A stretch of DNA of 64,000 bases from Jacaranda mimosifolia (taxonomy: Eukaryota > Streptophyta > Magnoliopsida > Lamiales > Bignoniaceae). The stretch lies in assembly GCA_018894105.1 (NCBI GenBank), contig CM032117.1, forward strand, positions 833,501 to 897,500, written 5' to 3'. The notes beneath the pieces are model-generated. The model did not search any database, was not told where the DNA came from, and saw nothing but the letters and a program-made list of their open reading frames with translations. This document shows, one piece after another, positions 48,066 to 60,204 of the stretch (positions are counted from its first letter, which is position 1; every line of letters starts with the position of its first letter). The translations under genes were made by a program, and so were the position numbers.

Positions 48066-49661
48066 TGGGCTAATAGCTATTTAACCCCAGTGTTTTAAAA
48101 AAAAGGCAATACATCCTCTTATGAAAAATAAATTTAAAATACCTCCCTGTTTTTTAAAAAGCCATGTACACCACCTCCCTCTCCTCATTTGCTGCCTATT
48201 TAACACAATTTTAATATGAAAAGGCTAATTTACCTTTAATCATTTAATATATTTTCAATTCAATTTAAATAATCTTTTATTATCATTGTTTTTCCTTTTC
48301 TTTCATTCTTTTTTTTTTCTTTTTATTTCTCATTTCTCTCTTCCTCCATTATTTCATATATTTTTCGTTTTATACATATATATAAATTTGTCATTATTTC
48401 TCATTTCTCATTATATATATAAATTTATTTATAAAATTAAAATCACTTTTTTTTTATCTTATCAATTATATTCATATTTCTTTCTATTAATTCATTCCAA
48501 AGAAAAAAATATATAAATTTCATAAAAATATATAACATATTTTTTATTTATACTCAAATACATATATCGTGTATATATACATATATATAAATTTACCTAT
48601 AAAATTTAAATAACTTTTATTTATATAATTTTTCTTTCTAATTATTCATTTCAAACTAAATAATATATATATATCTTTATTAAAATATATGTAATATATT
48701 TACATACATATATATTTTTGTTGATAAGATATATATATATATTAGTATATATGATGTTATTATCATATATATATATATGATAATATATATAATTATTTAA
48801 TAACATCATCTTTATATAAATTTATCTATAAAATTTAAATAACTTTTATTTATATCTTCTTTTAATTATTTACTGCAGATTGAATATTATATATTTATAT
48901 AAATATATAATATATGTATATACATATATATTTTATAAGATAATTATATTTATATTTATTATCATGTGTATATGATAATATATTTATATACATTTATATG
49001 ATAATATATACAATATAATACATATATGATAATATATATATAATTATTTAATAATATATATAATATAAAATTCTACACCCCACCCCCCGACCTCGTCTCC
49101 CCAACGCTTACGAGCTGCCATGGCAACATTGTGTCAGATTTGGCCAGATCCAGCCACTGGCCGTCATACATATTTGATTTTTTTTCTTTTCTTTCCTTTT
49201 TTTTTTGTTTTTTTATCATTTCAAGTGTGCCCGCCGCTGGTGGGGCTGAAGGCGGCGGCTTCCGGAGTCGGTGGGGGCTACCAGCAATGAGGTAGGTATT
49301 TATATATATAGTTGTATATATACACTTGTATATAATATATATATACTCATTATATATATGATAATATATTATATTATATATATAATTTCTATTTTTTTTA
49401 AAAACATAATATAATTTGATCTAGACCATTGATTTGTTAAAAGAAGATCCAACGATTGATGAATAAGAGTATAATTATCTTTTTATATAAAAAAATTTAA
49501 GCCCAAATGCACGCACGGCGCGTGTCTTACACCCATGCTCTCAGGGGAGTTCGTTGCATGATTTTTTAAAATATGAGGGTGTTATTTGTCTTTTTTTTTT
49601 TTATAGGGGGATAATTTGCCTTTTTTTTTTTTAACACAGGGGAGTTATTTGTAAAAAACCC
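48066..49661. mobile_element. 1.6-kb TIR element (hAT- or Mutator-like), non-autonomous
   Basis: The ends form an imperfect inverted repeat of about 45 bases: left tgggctaatagctatttaac, and right, reverse-complemented, gggttttttacaaataactc. Both continue through an A-run to ggcaa. GACTAAAA repeats flank it at 48,058-48,065 and 49,662-49,669. The interior is an AT-rich array of TATA repeats. It encloses two GC-rich islands (49,078-49,165 and 49,227-49,292) whose composition is unlike the rest. No transposase is seen. Confidence 0.75.
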
Positions 49662-50045
49662 GACTAAAAGTTCAAAATGAAATTTGGTCAAGATGATTCT
49701 AGTTTTTTTTATGCATAATCTAAGTCCAAGAACTTTATGTTAAAATTAAATATCTTGTTAAAAAGTATTTGGGTAAACTTATAATTGAGTTGATATATAA
49801 TATGTGAAAGTGAATAAAAAATATTAAGTTAGTTGATAAAATTTTTAAAAGATAAATTTATGGGCCCAAAAAATAATATTATAATTTTATAATCTTCTTC
49901 AGACTTATCTTTGAAATTTGACACATCTTTTATCTTGATCAATAGTAATTATAAACCGTTGTTAATAGTTTTTTACAAATTTTGTAATTCACTATATTTA
50001 AAAACATTTTATAACATATAAATATATGATAATTATATTGTGAAA

Positions 50046-50051
50046 CACGTG
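50046..50051 (+). promoter_or_regulatory. G-box upstream of MDL1-like gene
   Basis: CACGTG lies 161 bases before the ATG at 50,212, within the expected proximal promoter. The palindromic G-box binds bZIP/bHLH factors. Function here is inferred only. Confidence 0.4.
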
Positions 50052-50211
50052 ACCAGGGCATTTTCGGTGAAACACTGTTCAACGGCAATCTGGGTACACA
50101 CACCATTCGCAGCTCACAAGCAGCCAAACAGCTACACTTTATTCTTGGTGGAGATACAAAGTTGAAGAACAGACTGAGAGCAAGCAAGAGAAGCGAGGGT
50201 TTCGTGAAACG

Positions 50212-51756
50212 ATGCCGTGTTTGAACCTGTCGACTAACGTGAGCCTGGAGGACGTAGACACCTCCTCCATACTCTCAGAAGCCTCCTCCTCTGTTGCCAA
50301 GCTCATTGGCAAACCTGAAGCTGTCTGTATCTTTCACGACTATTTTTTTTTTTTTTTTTTTTTTTTTGGTTAATGGTTTTATTTTTGCTAATTTTGGAAA
50401 TATATCTGATTTTTCGAAATAGTATATGAATAGGGTAAGATATTTCCGATTTTTGTGGCACTGATTGTTTATGTTGATAGATTTAATGCCTTTGTTTTAT
50501 GTAATTTCCCTTTCACAGTGTTGTTATGTGAGAAATTTGCTGCCAAATCATGTGTTTATGTGGAAAACGAAGAAAAATAGCGGGTGAAATTGTTGGAAAA
50601 TTTTCTATTTGTTGTGATATATGCGTTAGGTGCTATAGGTGCATTGCGCGGTCGAGATTCAGTGAAAATAAGATAATGTAGTTTGAATGCAGACCAGGCT
50701 CTATCGTGCATGTGGTCTAACTTCTAAGGATTAAAATCATTTGGAAGGGATAAAGTGGATTTGAGTTTCGGATGTATGAAATCCTCTCCTATTAGATGCT
50801 GCAATTTGAAGAAATTTGTGTAAAATGCGGTTATGTGCTTGCATTGTGGTTGGCTCAACTTAGTCATCCTTTACATGTTCCATAGTTTTTCAGATGAAGG
50901 ATTACTAATGTTAGGGTTCTTTTAAATCGAAGCGAATAAAATCAGTTTCCGGGGCTATCTTACCTTAAACCTCCTATTATGTATTACTTGTGATTATATT
51001 TCATTTGCCATTGATTCTTGTCTTCATTTTGTTCTACTCTTAAGATATCTGTTTGGCTTTAAAATATCAAAGGAAAATTAATATCTTGATTTTTCTTGGT
51101 AAAATGGAAGGCACTTATCTCTAGTTTCTCTATGCTGCTACAGTATGTGATGATTGTCTTGAAGGGATCCGTGCCCATGGCATTTGGAGGGACGGAGCAG
51201 CCTGCTGCTTATGGAGAGCTGGTCTCCATTGGAGGTCTGAACTCTGATGTGAATAAGAAGCTGAGTGGTGCTATTGCGAACATACTTGAGACTAAGTTGT
51301 CTGTTCCAAAATCACGATTCTACATCAAATTCTATGATACCAAGGTAAGCAAGCTGAAATCTGAATTACTTGAGTGGTTTGCTGAAAGGATCTCTGCCAC
51401 GCACTAGTATCTTCTCATTGCATTCATCTGCTTGTTTAGGCATGTCAGAGCCAAGAATATGCACAATGTCTGCATGCTTTACACCAGCACTAAATCATGT
51501 AAATGAACTTTTACCATTTAGAGTTGAGATTAGGTCTATGTTATTTTGATATATCAAGTTCTGCTTTGCTTATCAAAAAGGTTCTGTTTCACTTATGTTT
51601 GTCTGTTATTTTACTTATGTTTGTGGTTGCTTATCAAGGGTTCTGTCTTTTGTTTTGAGTGTTTGTCTCATATGTTCTGTCTTATTGCTTGCACTCATGA
51701 CATCAACTTTCTTTTTGCAGGGTTCCAACTTTGGGTGGAATGGATCAACCTTCTAG
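50212..51756 (+). CDS. MDL1: MIF/D-DT-like protein, MDL1 type
   Basis: Three exons, 50,212-50,322, 51,144-51,344 and 51,721-51,756, give 115 aa, the length of Arabidopsis MDL1. Sequence landmarks are MPCLNLSTNVSLEDVD, IGKPEA|YVMIVLKGS, FGGTEQPAAYGELVSIGG, KLSVPKSRFYIKFYDTK and the tiny last exon ending FGWNGSTF. Pro-2 is conserved. There is no peroxisomal tripeptide, so a cytosolic/nuclear location is expected, unlike the upstream paralogue. Intron 1 begins near a long T run (50,342-50,367). Retention of intron 2 would replace the last 11 residues with 20 others before a stop at 51,405. Confidence 0.95.
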
Positions 51757-53453
51757 GTTTCTAGTATCTAGTTTCGAATCTTGATATTTTATAGAAGCGT
51801 GCGTCAAAATCATTTTGCTTTGTTGATCATGATGTATCTGCATTCTGATTAATGATCTTGGTATTTTGTTGCTTATGCACATCTTGTATCATGAAATTTG
51901 GGTGACTTTGCGTAAGTAGATGCATAGTATAGGGGCAAAATAAATCCACTGATGTGATTTTGCTACTTGCCTATCGCACATCTTTCCAATATCAATCTTT
52001 GTCCACCGCATCAGAACATCTCTATCCGGCTATCTTTTAGATTTTGATGTGCATGCAGTCTCATAGTAGGTGCTACCAAGTCATGCAATTAATGTGAAAG
52101 TATTCACCAATAGCTGCAAGAATGTAGACTTTTTTCTTCCAGCATCATCAGTTACTGGCTTTCCAACATCCAATTCAAGGGTGTATAGTAAAAAGACGAT
52201 TGGATATCAATTGTCTTATGCTTGATCTCTTTAGCGATTGAAATTATTTGCTTCAGTTCTTGCTGCTTGTTGAGCAAAAATTGGGAGCTTCAAGGGAAAT
52301 GTCGTTCTTGATGTTTAAGTGGATTGCAAAATGGATGGATATGTTGATGGTTGTCTTAAGAGTTTCTCAGAATTATTATGTTTTGCCTTGAGTTCTGATA
52401 ACTATTGTGTTAGTTTTGAATATCATTTCCATTTGGCGTGTTGCACGGTGTACATAAGTGGTACTATCCGAGAGAAGTTGAGGTGTTAGATTGCTCATTA
52501 TGTGATCAGTATGTATAATTTTGTGATATTACTATACACATATTTAAGGAGCACAAACCTATAACCCCAGTGAATATTACTAATTCTCATACCTTAAATT
52601 GGATTTGTTTTTTATTTATTAAAATGTGTCACTTTGCTTACTAGTTGATTGGAAGGGTTCGACAGAGACCGGAAGCCAACTCCCAACGTGCAACTATGGA
52701 CCTAATTTTTTTGTTGTTCCTTCTGTTGATGGAGAATAAGGTCAGGAGGCTTTGATTCCAAGGAAGTTCTACAAAATTTGAGACGCATGCACTTAAGATT
52801 GTTATTTTGCGAGTTAATAGTTACATATGTGTGATATTTTGAAGTACATATAAAATTTTGTACATAATTTTGCCGTTGATTAATTATTTGAGTGGCATCC
52901 AAAATCAAATATCCTCATATGCATGATTGGTCTAAGGTATGTGTGAGCGTGTGAAATAAAAAAATATGTATATAATGCTCATATACAACTTATGCAAATA
53001 GTTATGTTCTCAACATATTCACTGTAAAATTTTTCATATATGCCTATTTCTTTACATATTTACAGTTTTACATACATATATAAATCAAGAGTTCATTAGA
53101 TTTAAAATTAAATCCTACATATACAAGCGTGAGGACAAATCATTGGGCCTATTGGCCACTTTGCTATGTTTAACCTTGAAAAACGCAAGTTAACTTTGGA
53201 GTAATTCATTTTGTGTATTTCTATTTATTCTGGTATATAATTCTTTGAGATAGCAATACATACAGGTATAATAATGCATCGGCAACGCGTTTGTTTTATT
53301 CATAAAATAAATACAAGCCAAAAATTCATTGGTTCGTTGAAATCGGAGCATCCACAGGCTCACATGGATCCTTCGACGTATTTTCCTTAATACCATACCG
53401 TATTATACTATTAACTAAGGAAACCATTCAGATACCGTATCCCAAATGTTTCC
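51757..53453. other. MDL1 3' UTR and intergenic DNA
   Basis: Nothing beyond AT-rich sequence is recognised. Confidence 0.4.
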
Positions 53454-53462
53454 TATTTAAAT
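53454..53462 (+). promoter_or_regulatory. possible TATA box of PRA1 gene
   Basis: TATTTAAAT lies 51 bases before the ATG at 53,513. The context is weak, and this is the only AT-rich core candidate at that distance. Confidence 0.35.
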
Positions 53463-53512
53463 GTACAACCTCTCTCTCCCCCCAAGAGTCAAATATTCGA
53501 CAACCTGAAACA

Positions 53513-54172
53513 ATGGCAGCAAATTCCTCCCCTGTGATCCTCCCAATCTCCAACTCCCAATCCGCCTCCGCCAGTGATAGCCAACAATCCTCCTCCAGCT
53601 CCGCCGTGCGCGCTTTCTTCTCCGGCATTTCAGAAACTGTCCGCTCAGGCCTCTCCAACCGTCGCCCATGGGCGGAGCTCGTTGACCGCTCCGCCTTCTC
53701 CAAACCCGAGTCCCTTTCGGAAGCCACCCTCCGCGTCCGGAAAAATTACAACTATTTCCGCATTAACTACCTCACTGTCATCACAGCCGTGCTAGCCATC
53801 TCTCTTTTAACAAATCCCTTCTCCTTGATCCTCCTCGCCGGCCTTCTCGCCGCCTGGCTGTTCCTCTACCTCTTCCGTCAGCCCTCCGATCCTCCGGTCA
53901 CCCTTTTCGGCCGCCAATTCTCCGATCGTGAGACCCTTGTCTTCTTGATCGTCTCCACCGTTGTTGTCATCTTCCTCACCAGCGTCGGATCCGTTCTCGT
54001 CTCAGCACTCATGGTTGGCGTGGCCATTGTTTGCGTGCACGGTGCTTTTAGGATGCCCGAGGATCTTTTCCTTGACGAGCAGGAGCCGCAGGGAGGGGTT
54101 CCAAGCGTCTTCTCCTTCTTCACTGGTGGTGCCTCCATCATTCCTCAGGCTCCAGTGGCTGCTAGAGGGTGA
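53513..54172 (+). CDS. PRA1B: PRA1 family protein, B type (prenylated Rab acceptor)
   Basis: An intronless 219-aa frame starts at ATG 53,513 (MAANSSPVILP); the next in-frame features are all downstream. A Ser/Gln-rich N-terminus (residues 1-30) precedes RPWAELVDRSAFSKPESLSE (51-70) and the family motif KNYNYFRINYL (77-87). Two long hydrophobic hairpins follow, about 85-121 and 141-177, separated by RQPSDPPVTLFGRQFSDRE. The C-tail begins GAFRMPEDLFLDEQE. PRA1 proteins are small four-helix membrane proteins of the ER, Golgi and endosomes that bind prenylated Rab GTPases. Length and the single exon are typical. Local GC content is higher than in the surroundings, as is common for intronless plant genes. 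Confidence 0.96.
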   Translation: MAANSSPVILPISNSQSASASDSQQSSSSSAVRAFFSGISETVRSGLSNRRPWAELVDRSAFSKPESLSEATLRVRKNYNYFRINYLTVITAVLAISLLTNPFSLILLAGLLAAWLFLYLFRQPSDPPVTLFGRQFSDRETLVFLIVSTVVVIFLTSVGSVLVSALMVGVAIVCVHGAFRMPEDLFLDEQEPQGGVPSVFSFFTGGASIIPQAPVAARG

Positions 54173-55352
54173 GGTCTTTCATGCGGCAGGGCAATGAATG
54201 AATTGAGTTCAATTCATTTTTCGTTTTTAGATTTTTGAAGAAGCTGTCTGAATCGGATGCACCGATATAGTAATATTTTATGCGATTAGGTAGATGAATA
54301 CATTGCCTTCTTTCTTTTCCCAATACTTTTCCCTTAATTAGAGGATTGCTATTTGTAACATTTTCTTTCTGGACCTATGAATCCACAATTTTCTTTTGAT
54401 GGTTTATATGATGTAGTTGTTTCAAAACTGAGCATTCTTGATCATTGATATGTATGGTCATTTTGATGTTAATACCTGGTATGGATGTCTTTTATTGTAA
54501 AAAAATTCAGGGCTGATCGCAATCAAATTCACAACGAAGTTGGGACATTGATCTAGTAATTTGATAGTGTGAATCTCTATATTTAAGCTTATCCATGTTG
54601 AGTGCTTTGATGAAAAGGGCAATCTATCTTGCCAACACACTTTCTTGCATGAAATTATGTTCTTGATAAGCTTTCTGTAAAAGGTGCAAGCAATCCCAGA
54701 AACTCCAAAGAAATAAAGTAATCGCGGTTTCTACTCTAGGTTCCAGCTGTTCAAAAACTTGCCTTTCATGTTTCTTTCTGAATGCCAGCCTTTCCTTGTA
54801 ATAGTTCCCACGTTTCTTCTCGAATGCTGACCTTCCTTGTTAGAAAATGTTGGCAATAATTTTTGCTTTGAAATGTGAGGCATTTGTTGCTATATGATAA
54901 TGATGCAATTCATTTTGTGGCCGAGTTGCTTAGTTATGCTTTGGAGGTAAAAATTGCATCTGGATCTTTAATGTAGGAGAGACTAAAGTAGTTTTACAAA
55001 TTGTCAGTCATTCTTGGATCCTCGAGTGCAATTTGGTGGCCGTTTGTCATCTGTTTGCAGTTTATTACAGAAACTGAATTGAAATCCATGTTAGCCTAAT
55101 TCCTTCTGAATCTGGGTTTTGTAATTTTGTGAGCTGGTTTATGTTAAAACTTGCCTTGGCTTTTATGTTGATGCCTAATCTTGGGTACATGCTAGACCTA
55201 ATTAACTTGGAGGAGTATACATTCTTGGCTGGCCTTCATGTCCTTGAAGTATGCTCCAATGAACAAAGAAGTTCAAATCATAAAGTGTGTGCGATTTTTT
55301 GTTCCTGTTTCCTGTAGAGACCTTATTACAAGAAAAGTTTTATAAATAATAA
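54173..55352. other. PRA1 3' UTR and intergenic DNA
   Basis: No further gene. Several short frames here look random. Confidence 0.4.
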
Positions 55353-55613
55353 GGACGCATTTGATTCCATGGATTAGCCACTACAACATGGTCTAATCGG
55401 ATTTAGTCAATCGTTTGATATTCACAATACAACTTTCGAGCCCAGCAAACAGATTACTAAAGGCTCACCATTGTTCACCAAATTGAGGGCTATTCAAATA
55501 GCGGCTCTTGGGCCGCGATTGGATAATTATGGCCAATGTTTGAGTATCATCACTTAGTGTCATCCATTTACTCAATCTCTGCTATCATCTAATCCATAAA
55601 ATCAAACTTGCCA
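55353..55613. mobile_element. 261-bp MITE, PIF/Harbinger-like
   Basis: The left end is ggacgcatttgattccatgg, then attag. The right end, reverse-complemented, is tggcaagtttgattttatgg, then attag, giving an imperfect 25-base inverted repeat. TAA is present on both sides (55,350-55,352 and 55,614-55,616). The core shares the general TTTGAT...TAATC style of the MITE at 39.9 kb but is shorter. Confidence 0.72.
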
Positions 55614-55616
55614 TAA

Positions 55617-56679
55617 AGTAATTAAGACACAATAAAAAGTGGAAGAAGGAAGGGCTAAAAGAGAGTGGATCTCATGTCATTTTATCTCAACACTTAAGAA
55701 TAAGACATGGTTTCTATTTTACGCATAAGAATAGTCGTTGCATTTTGACAAGAAAATGAGAATAAAAAGAAGGGACAAGGCCGGGGAGTAAAAAGATTAG
55801 AAGCATGCAAGATTAATCGCCCACACTTGCTTATTAGTATTCTTGGGTAGGCATGGAAAGTAGAAACCCTTGATATGACTTCTAATTTTGGGATTTTTAA
55901 CTCAATTAGTTTTGACAAATAATGAAATATTTTTTTCTAAGGATCCAAAAGAGTAGAATTCATCTCAATTACTTATTCCATCATTGGTTAATTGACATAA
56001 TAACATTGTTCTCAACACTTATATTTATAAAGTCTAAAATTTAAATTTGAATGAGCTCTAGGTGCACATGAACATATGTAAATAAGAAAAAATCTCACCT
56101 ATCTATTCCTTCTCTTTAAAGTTGATTGTATAAATAATAATTGAAAATTAATATGACAAAGAATGTAATTTTTTACATTCCTCTAAATTTCCACTAATAT
56201 TAATTGAAAATTAACAAATAACTACGTTGTACAAAAATTATAATTAAGAATAAAGAGTTTGACGAAGTCAAGGTTATACAACGTTACCCAGCAGGTTCAT
56301 GACGTGGCCTACCAACAGGGCCCAAAATATAGCCGTTAAGAATCGTCCCCCGGCAAACAAGGGTTATATTTATCTCGGTGTAGAAGAAACTAGCCGTTGG
56401 GGGTTTATCAAACTGAAATGTTCCCTTTACTCTGAGCACTGACACACTTTGTCTTGATTCCTTCTCCCATAACCCCTGATTTTATCTCTCCCTCCATTGC
56501 TCTTCGATAAATCTTCTGTACTATATTGCAGTGAAGAGAAAAGAAAAGAAAAGAAGCCAGCTAAAAAGCTGAGCCCTTATAGGGAAAAGAGAGATTTCAT
56601 ACACTTCACTTCATCTGCTCTTATCTTCTTCCTCATTAAACAATCTGCACCCCTCTCATTGATCATTTGATAATATTTC
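55617..56679. promoter_or_regulatory. IMK2-like gene upstream region
   Basis: Non-coding. An ACGT core (tgacgtggc, about 56,299-56,307) resembles bZIP sites. A purine-rich (GAAAAGAAAA) leader at about 56,534-56,556 probably lies in the 5' UTR. Confidence 0.4.
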
Positions 56680-59335
56680 ATGGATGGTCGAATTCAGTTG
56701 CGAATTCCATTTCGCAACTGGCCGTCCATAGAGTTTTGCATTTTTCTGCTGCTGTTTTTCAATTTCAGGCATGTTTCAAGCGAGCAATGGGATGGAGTTG
56801 TCGTAACAGAAGCCGACTATCAAGCCCTGAAGGCCTTAAAACACGAATTTGTTGATTTTAAAGGAGTCTTGAATAGCTGGAATGATAGTAGTGCTGGGGC
56901 TTGTTCTGGTTGGGCTGGAATCAAATGTGTTAATGGGCAAGTTATAGCGATCCAGCTCCCCTGGAAGGGGCTTGGTGGCAGAATCTCTGAAAAAATCGGC
57001 CAGCTCCAAGCTCTCCGGCGCCTCAGCCTCCACGACAACGTTCTCGTCGGCCCTGTCCCAACGTCTCTCGGGTTCCTTCCCAACCTAAGAGGAGTCTATC
57101 TTTTCAATAACAGGCTTTCAGGTTCTATCCCTCCATCACTTGGTAACTGCCTGTTTCTTCAAACTCTTGACCTTAGTAACAATCAGCTTATTGGTATTAT
57201 TCCTCCTAGTCTTGCTAACTCCACCAGATTGTATAGACTTAATTTGAGCTTCAATGGTATTTCAGGATCCATCCCAGTAAGTCTATCCCAGTCCCCATCT
57301 CTCATATTTCTTGCCCTTCAACATAATAATATCTCTGGTTCTGTTCCTGATACATGGGGGACAAGTAAAGCTGTCAATTATTCTTACCATCTTAAGTTTT
57401 TGACCCTTGACCATAATCTTCTGTTTGGGGAAATCCCAGCTTCTTTGAGTAAGCTTACCATGCTTGAGGAGTTAAACCTGAGTCATAACCAGATTGAAGG
57501 GAATATACCTGATGAGTTGGGTAGTCTCTCAAGGCTTAGGTCACTTGATTTATCAACCAATAATATCTCTGGAACCTTTCCTGAAAGTCTTTCCAATCTC
57601 TCATCTGTGGTGACCATTAATCTTAAAAACAACAATCTTGACAGCCAGATCCCTGAATCCATGCAAAACTTAGGAAATCTTTCTGTTCTAAACTTAAGTA
57701 ACAACAAATTCAAAGGCCGAATTCCAGACACTATTGGGAACATTACTAGTCTCACCTCACTTGATTTATCTGAAAACAATCTGACAGGGGAAATTCCAAC
57801 TTCCCTGCTCAATTTGCCAAATCTCTCTTCTTTTGATGTTTCCTACAATAATCTCTCTGGCTCTGTCCCATCAGTTCTTGCAAAGAAATTTAACTCAAGC
57901 TCTTTCGTTGGTAATATTCAGCTTTGTGGTTATAGTAGTTCAACCCCATGCCCTTCTCCCGAACCTGAAAATCTGCCTTCCCCTTCTCAAGGGGCACTAA
58001 AGCATCATCGTCATCAAAAATTGAGTACGAAGGACATAATTCTCATAGCTGCCGGGGCCCTTCTGGTTGTTCTGCTAATTCTGTGCTGTGTGCTGCTCTG
58101 CTGCTTGATCAGAAAGAAGGCAGCTTCAAAGGCTGGAAATGGCAAAAGAGGGGGCCTGGCTTCCACCGGCAGAGGTGCAAAGCCAGTTCCAGCTGTGGGG
58201 ACTGAAGTTGAATCCAGCGAAATGGGAGGAAAGTTAGTCCATTTTGATGGCCCTTTTGTATTTACAGCTGATGATCTGTTATCTGCAACTGCAGAAATAA
58301 TGGGAAAGAGTGCATATGGAACAGCATATAAAGCAACATTGGAAGATAATAATCAAGTTGCAGTCAAAAGGCTGAGAGAGAAGATCACAAAGGCGCAAAA
58401 AGAGTTTGAAGTAGAGGTTGCTCAACTTGGGAAGATTCGACATGAAAATATCTTGGCCCTTAGAGCTTATTATCTTGGACCTAAAGGAGAGAAGCTTCTT
58501 GCCTATGATTATATGCCTAATGGAAGTCTTGCATCCTTCCTCCATGGTAAGCTAACTTAACCAACTCCTGAATTTTTTTGACAATTTATTGGAAATCTTT
58601 ACCTGGGATCAACTAAAATCTTAAAACCTGGCAATGATGTCGAGTTTAAGACATGCTTTAAATCTAGGAGTATTGTTAACTTTCTGTATCTTGGTCTGAT
58701 GTGCAGCTAGAGGACCTGAAACGATGATTCCCTGGCCGACAAGAATGGGCGTAGCAATTGGAATAACAAGAGGACTTTGCTATCTTCACACTGAAGAAAA
58801 CATAGTACATGGGAATTTGACATCAAGCAATATCCTGCTTGATGAACAAAACAATCCCAAGATTGCTGATGTTGGCCTCTCTCGGCTCACGACCAGTGCT
58901 GCCAACACCGATGCAATCGCCACAGCCGGGACAATGGGATATCGAGCACCAGAGCTTTCAAAGCTGAAGAATGCAAGCACCAAGAGCGACGTCTTCAGCC
59001 TGGGGGTGATCATATTGGAGCTATTAACAGGAAAATCCCCAAGTGAGGCGACAGATGGCCTTGATCTACCCCAGTGGGTAGCGTCGATCGTGAAAGAGGA
59101 ATGGACTAATGAAGTTTTTGATGTGGAGCTAATGAGGGATGCATCCAACATTGGAGATGAACTGTTGAATGCATTGAAATTAGCCCTACATTGTGTTGAT
59201 CCATCACCAGCGGCCAGGCCTGAAGCTCAGCAAGTTCTCCAGAAACTCGAAGAAATAAAGCTTGGCCTGGAGAATGTCATCACAGCACCAGCTTCTGGTG
59301 AGGATACTGCAGCAATTCCAGCAAAAAGTGAGTGA
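56680..59335 (+). CDS. IMK2: LRR receptor-like kinase, IMK2 type (probable pseudokinase)
   Basis: Two exons, 56,680-58,546 and 58,707-59,335 (splice CAT G|gtaagc...cag|CT), give 831 aa, close to Arabidopsis IMK2. ATG 56,680 precedes a signal peptide ([11 protein letters not shown], residues about 19-29). Then come an LRRNT with SWND...CSGWAGIKC, about 11 leucine-rich repeats (residues 95-410), a Pro-rich juxtamembrane part, and a membrane helix at about 452-475 with basic RKK after it. The kinase-like domain spans about 530-815. The VAVK lysine (near 563) is kept, but the catalytic HRD reads HGN and DFG reads DVG, as in IMK2 relatives. Strong family match [19 protein letters not shown]. It acts at the plasma membrane, and IMK2 is named from inflorescence-meristem expression. 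Confidence 0.95.
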
Positions 59336-60204
59336 AAAAGGTCTTCATACATCTCTGCATTAGAGAGATTGAAGAAGCAAGCAGGCGTAACTGATAGAAG
59401 CATATACATATGATTTACTTATTTATTTTGTATGAGAGCACACATATATGATTCTTATTATTTCATTCATTGATTAGTTGATTCCCCTTGCTTGAAAAAT
59501 GAATATCAAAACATCAGGTTTTCTTATTTGTTCATTGGTTCAAGTGTATATAATTTAGCCTTTATATTGAAATTGTATTGAGTTATTTTTCTCCAAGGCT
59601 TTATAATAATTTTATATAGAATAAATGGGCTTTATTTCTAAATTTTTAATTTTATTGAGTTATTTTATTTATGCATACATACGTATTTGGAATTTTTCAA
59701 CTTCAAATCTTACACATATGCTACTCGATGAATTGACCAGTGACTTTTTTAAATTTTTAGTTGTATTATTTTATCTTCCATGTCCTAAGTTTATAATCAC
59801 CAAAAAAAAAAAAAAAAAGAAAAAGAAAAAACTTATAAACATGAACTAGAGATGTGTTTTAGAATAGAATAAAAAATATTATAAATGTCTGCCAATGGAA
59901 TTTTGGCATGTATAATATAATTCATAGTAAATAAATTTTGGCATGAACTAAATGCAACATTTGTAATGTATGGTAACCTAATACCAATAAATGGTAATGT
60001 TCTAGGGAATTCTGCATCAGAAAAATGTTAAAAGAAGAGGTTTTTACTTTGTGTTTTATGGAGAAAATTGACCGAACTTTTCATCATGTTTCTTTCCTTT
60101 TCATTTTTGTAGATGAAGGCTAAATTTTATTTTTCATTAGAGGCAAAATAGTTTTCACTAAAAAACCAACCTAAATCAACTAACAATGTAATATAATCAA
60201 GTCA
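59336..60204. other. IMK2 3' UTR and AT-rich intergenic DNA
   Basis: An A homopolymer run (59,804-59,818) and TA repeats are present. No gene. Confidence 0.4.

Noticed and set aside
48286..48516. A hydrophobic 76-codon frame
   Set aside because: It is low-complexity T/A DNA inside the 1.6-kb TIR element, composed of Phe/Ile/Tyr/Leu runs.
51345..51407. A longer MDL1 protein by reading through intron 2
   Set aside because: The GTAAGC donor and the downstream micro-exon ending FGWNGSTF match the MDL1 family. Retention is possible but unsupported.
57483..57812. A 109-codon minus-strand frame
   Set aside because: It lies wholly antisense to the LRR exon of the IMK2-type gene, and Leu-repeat codon bias alone explains the open frame.
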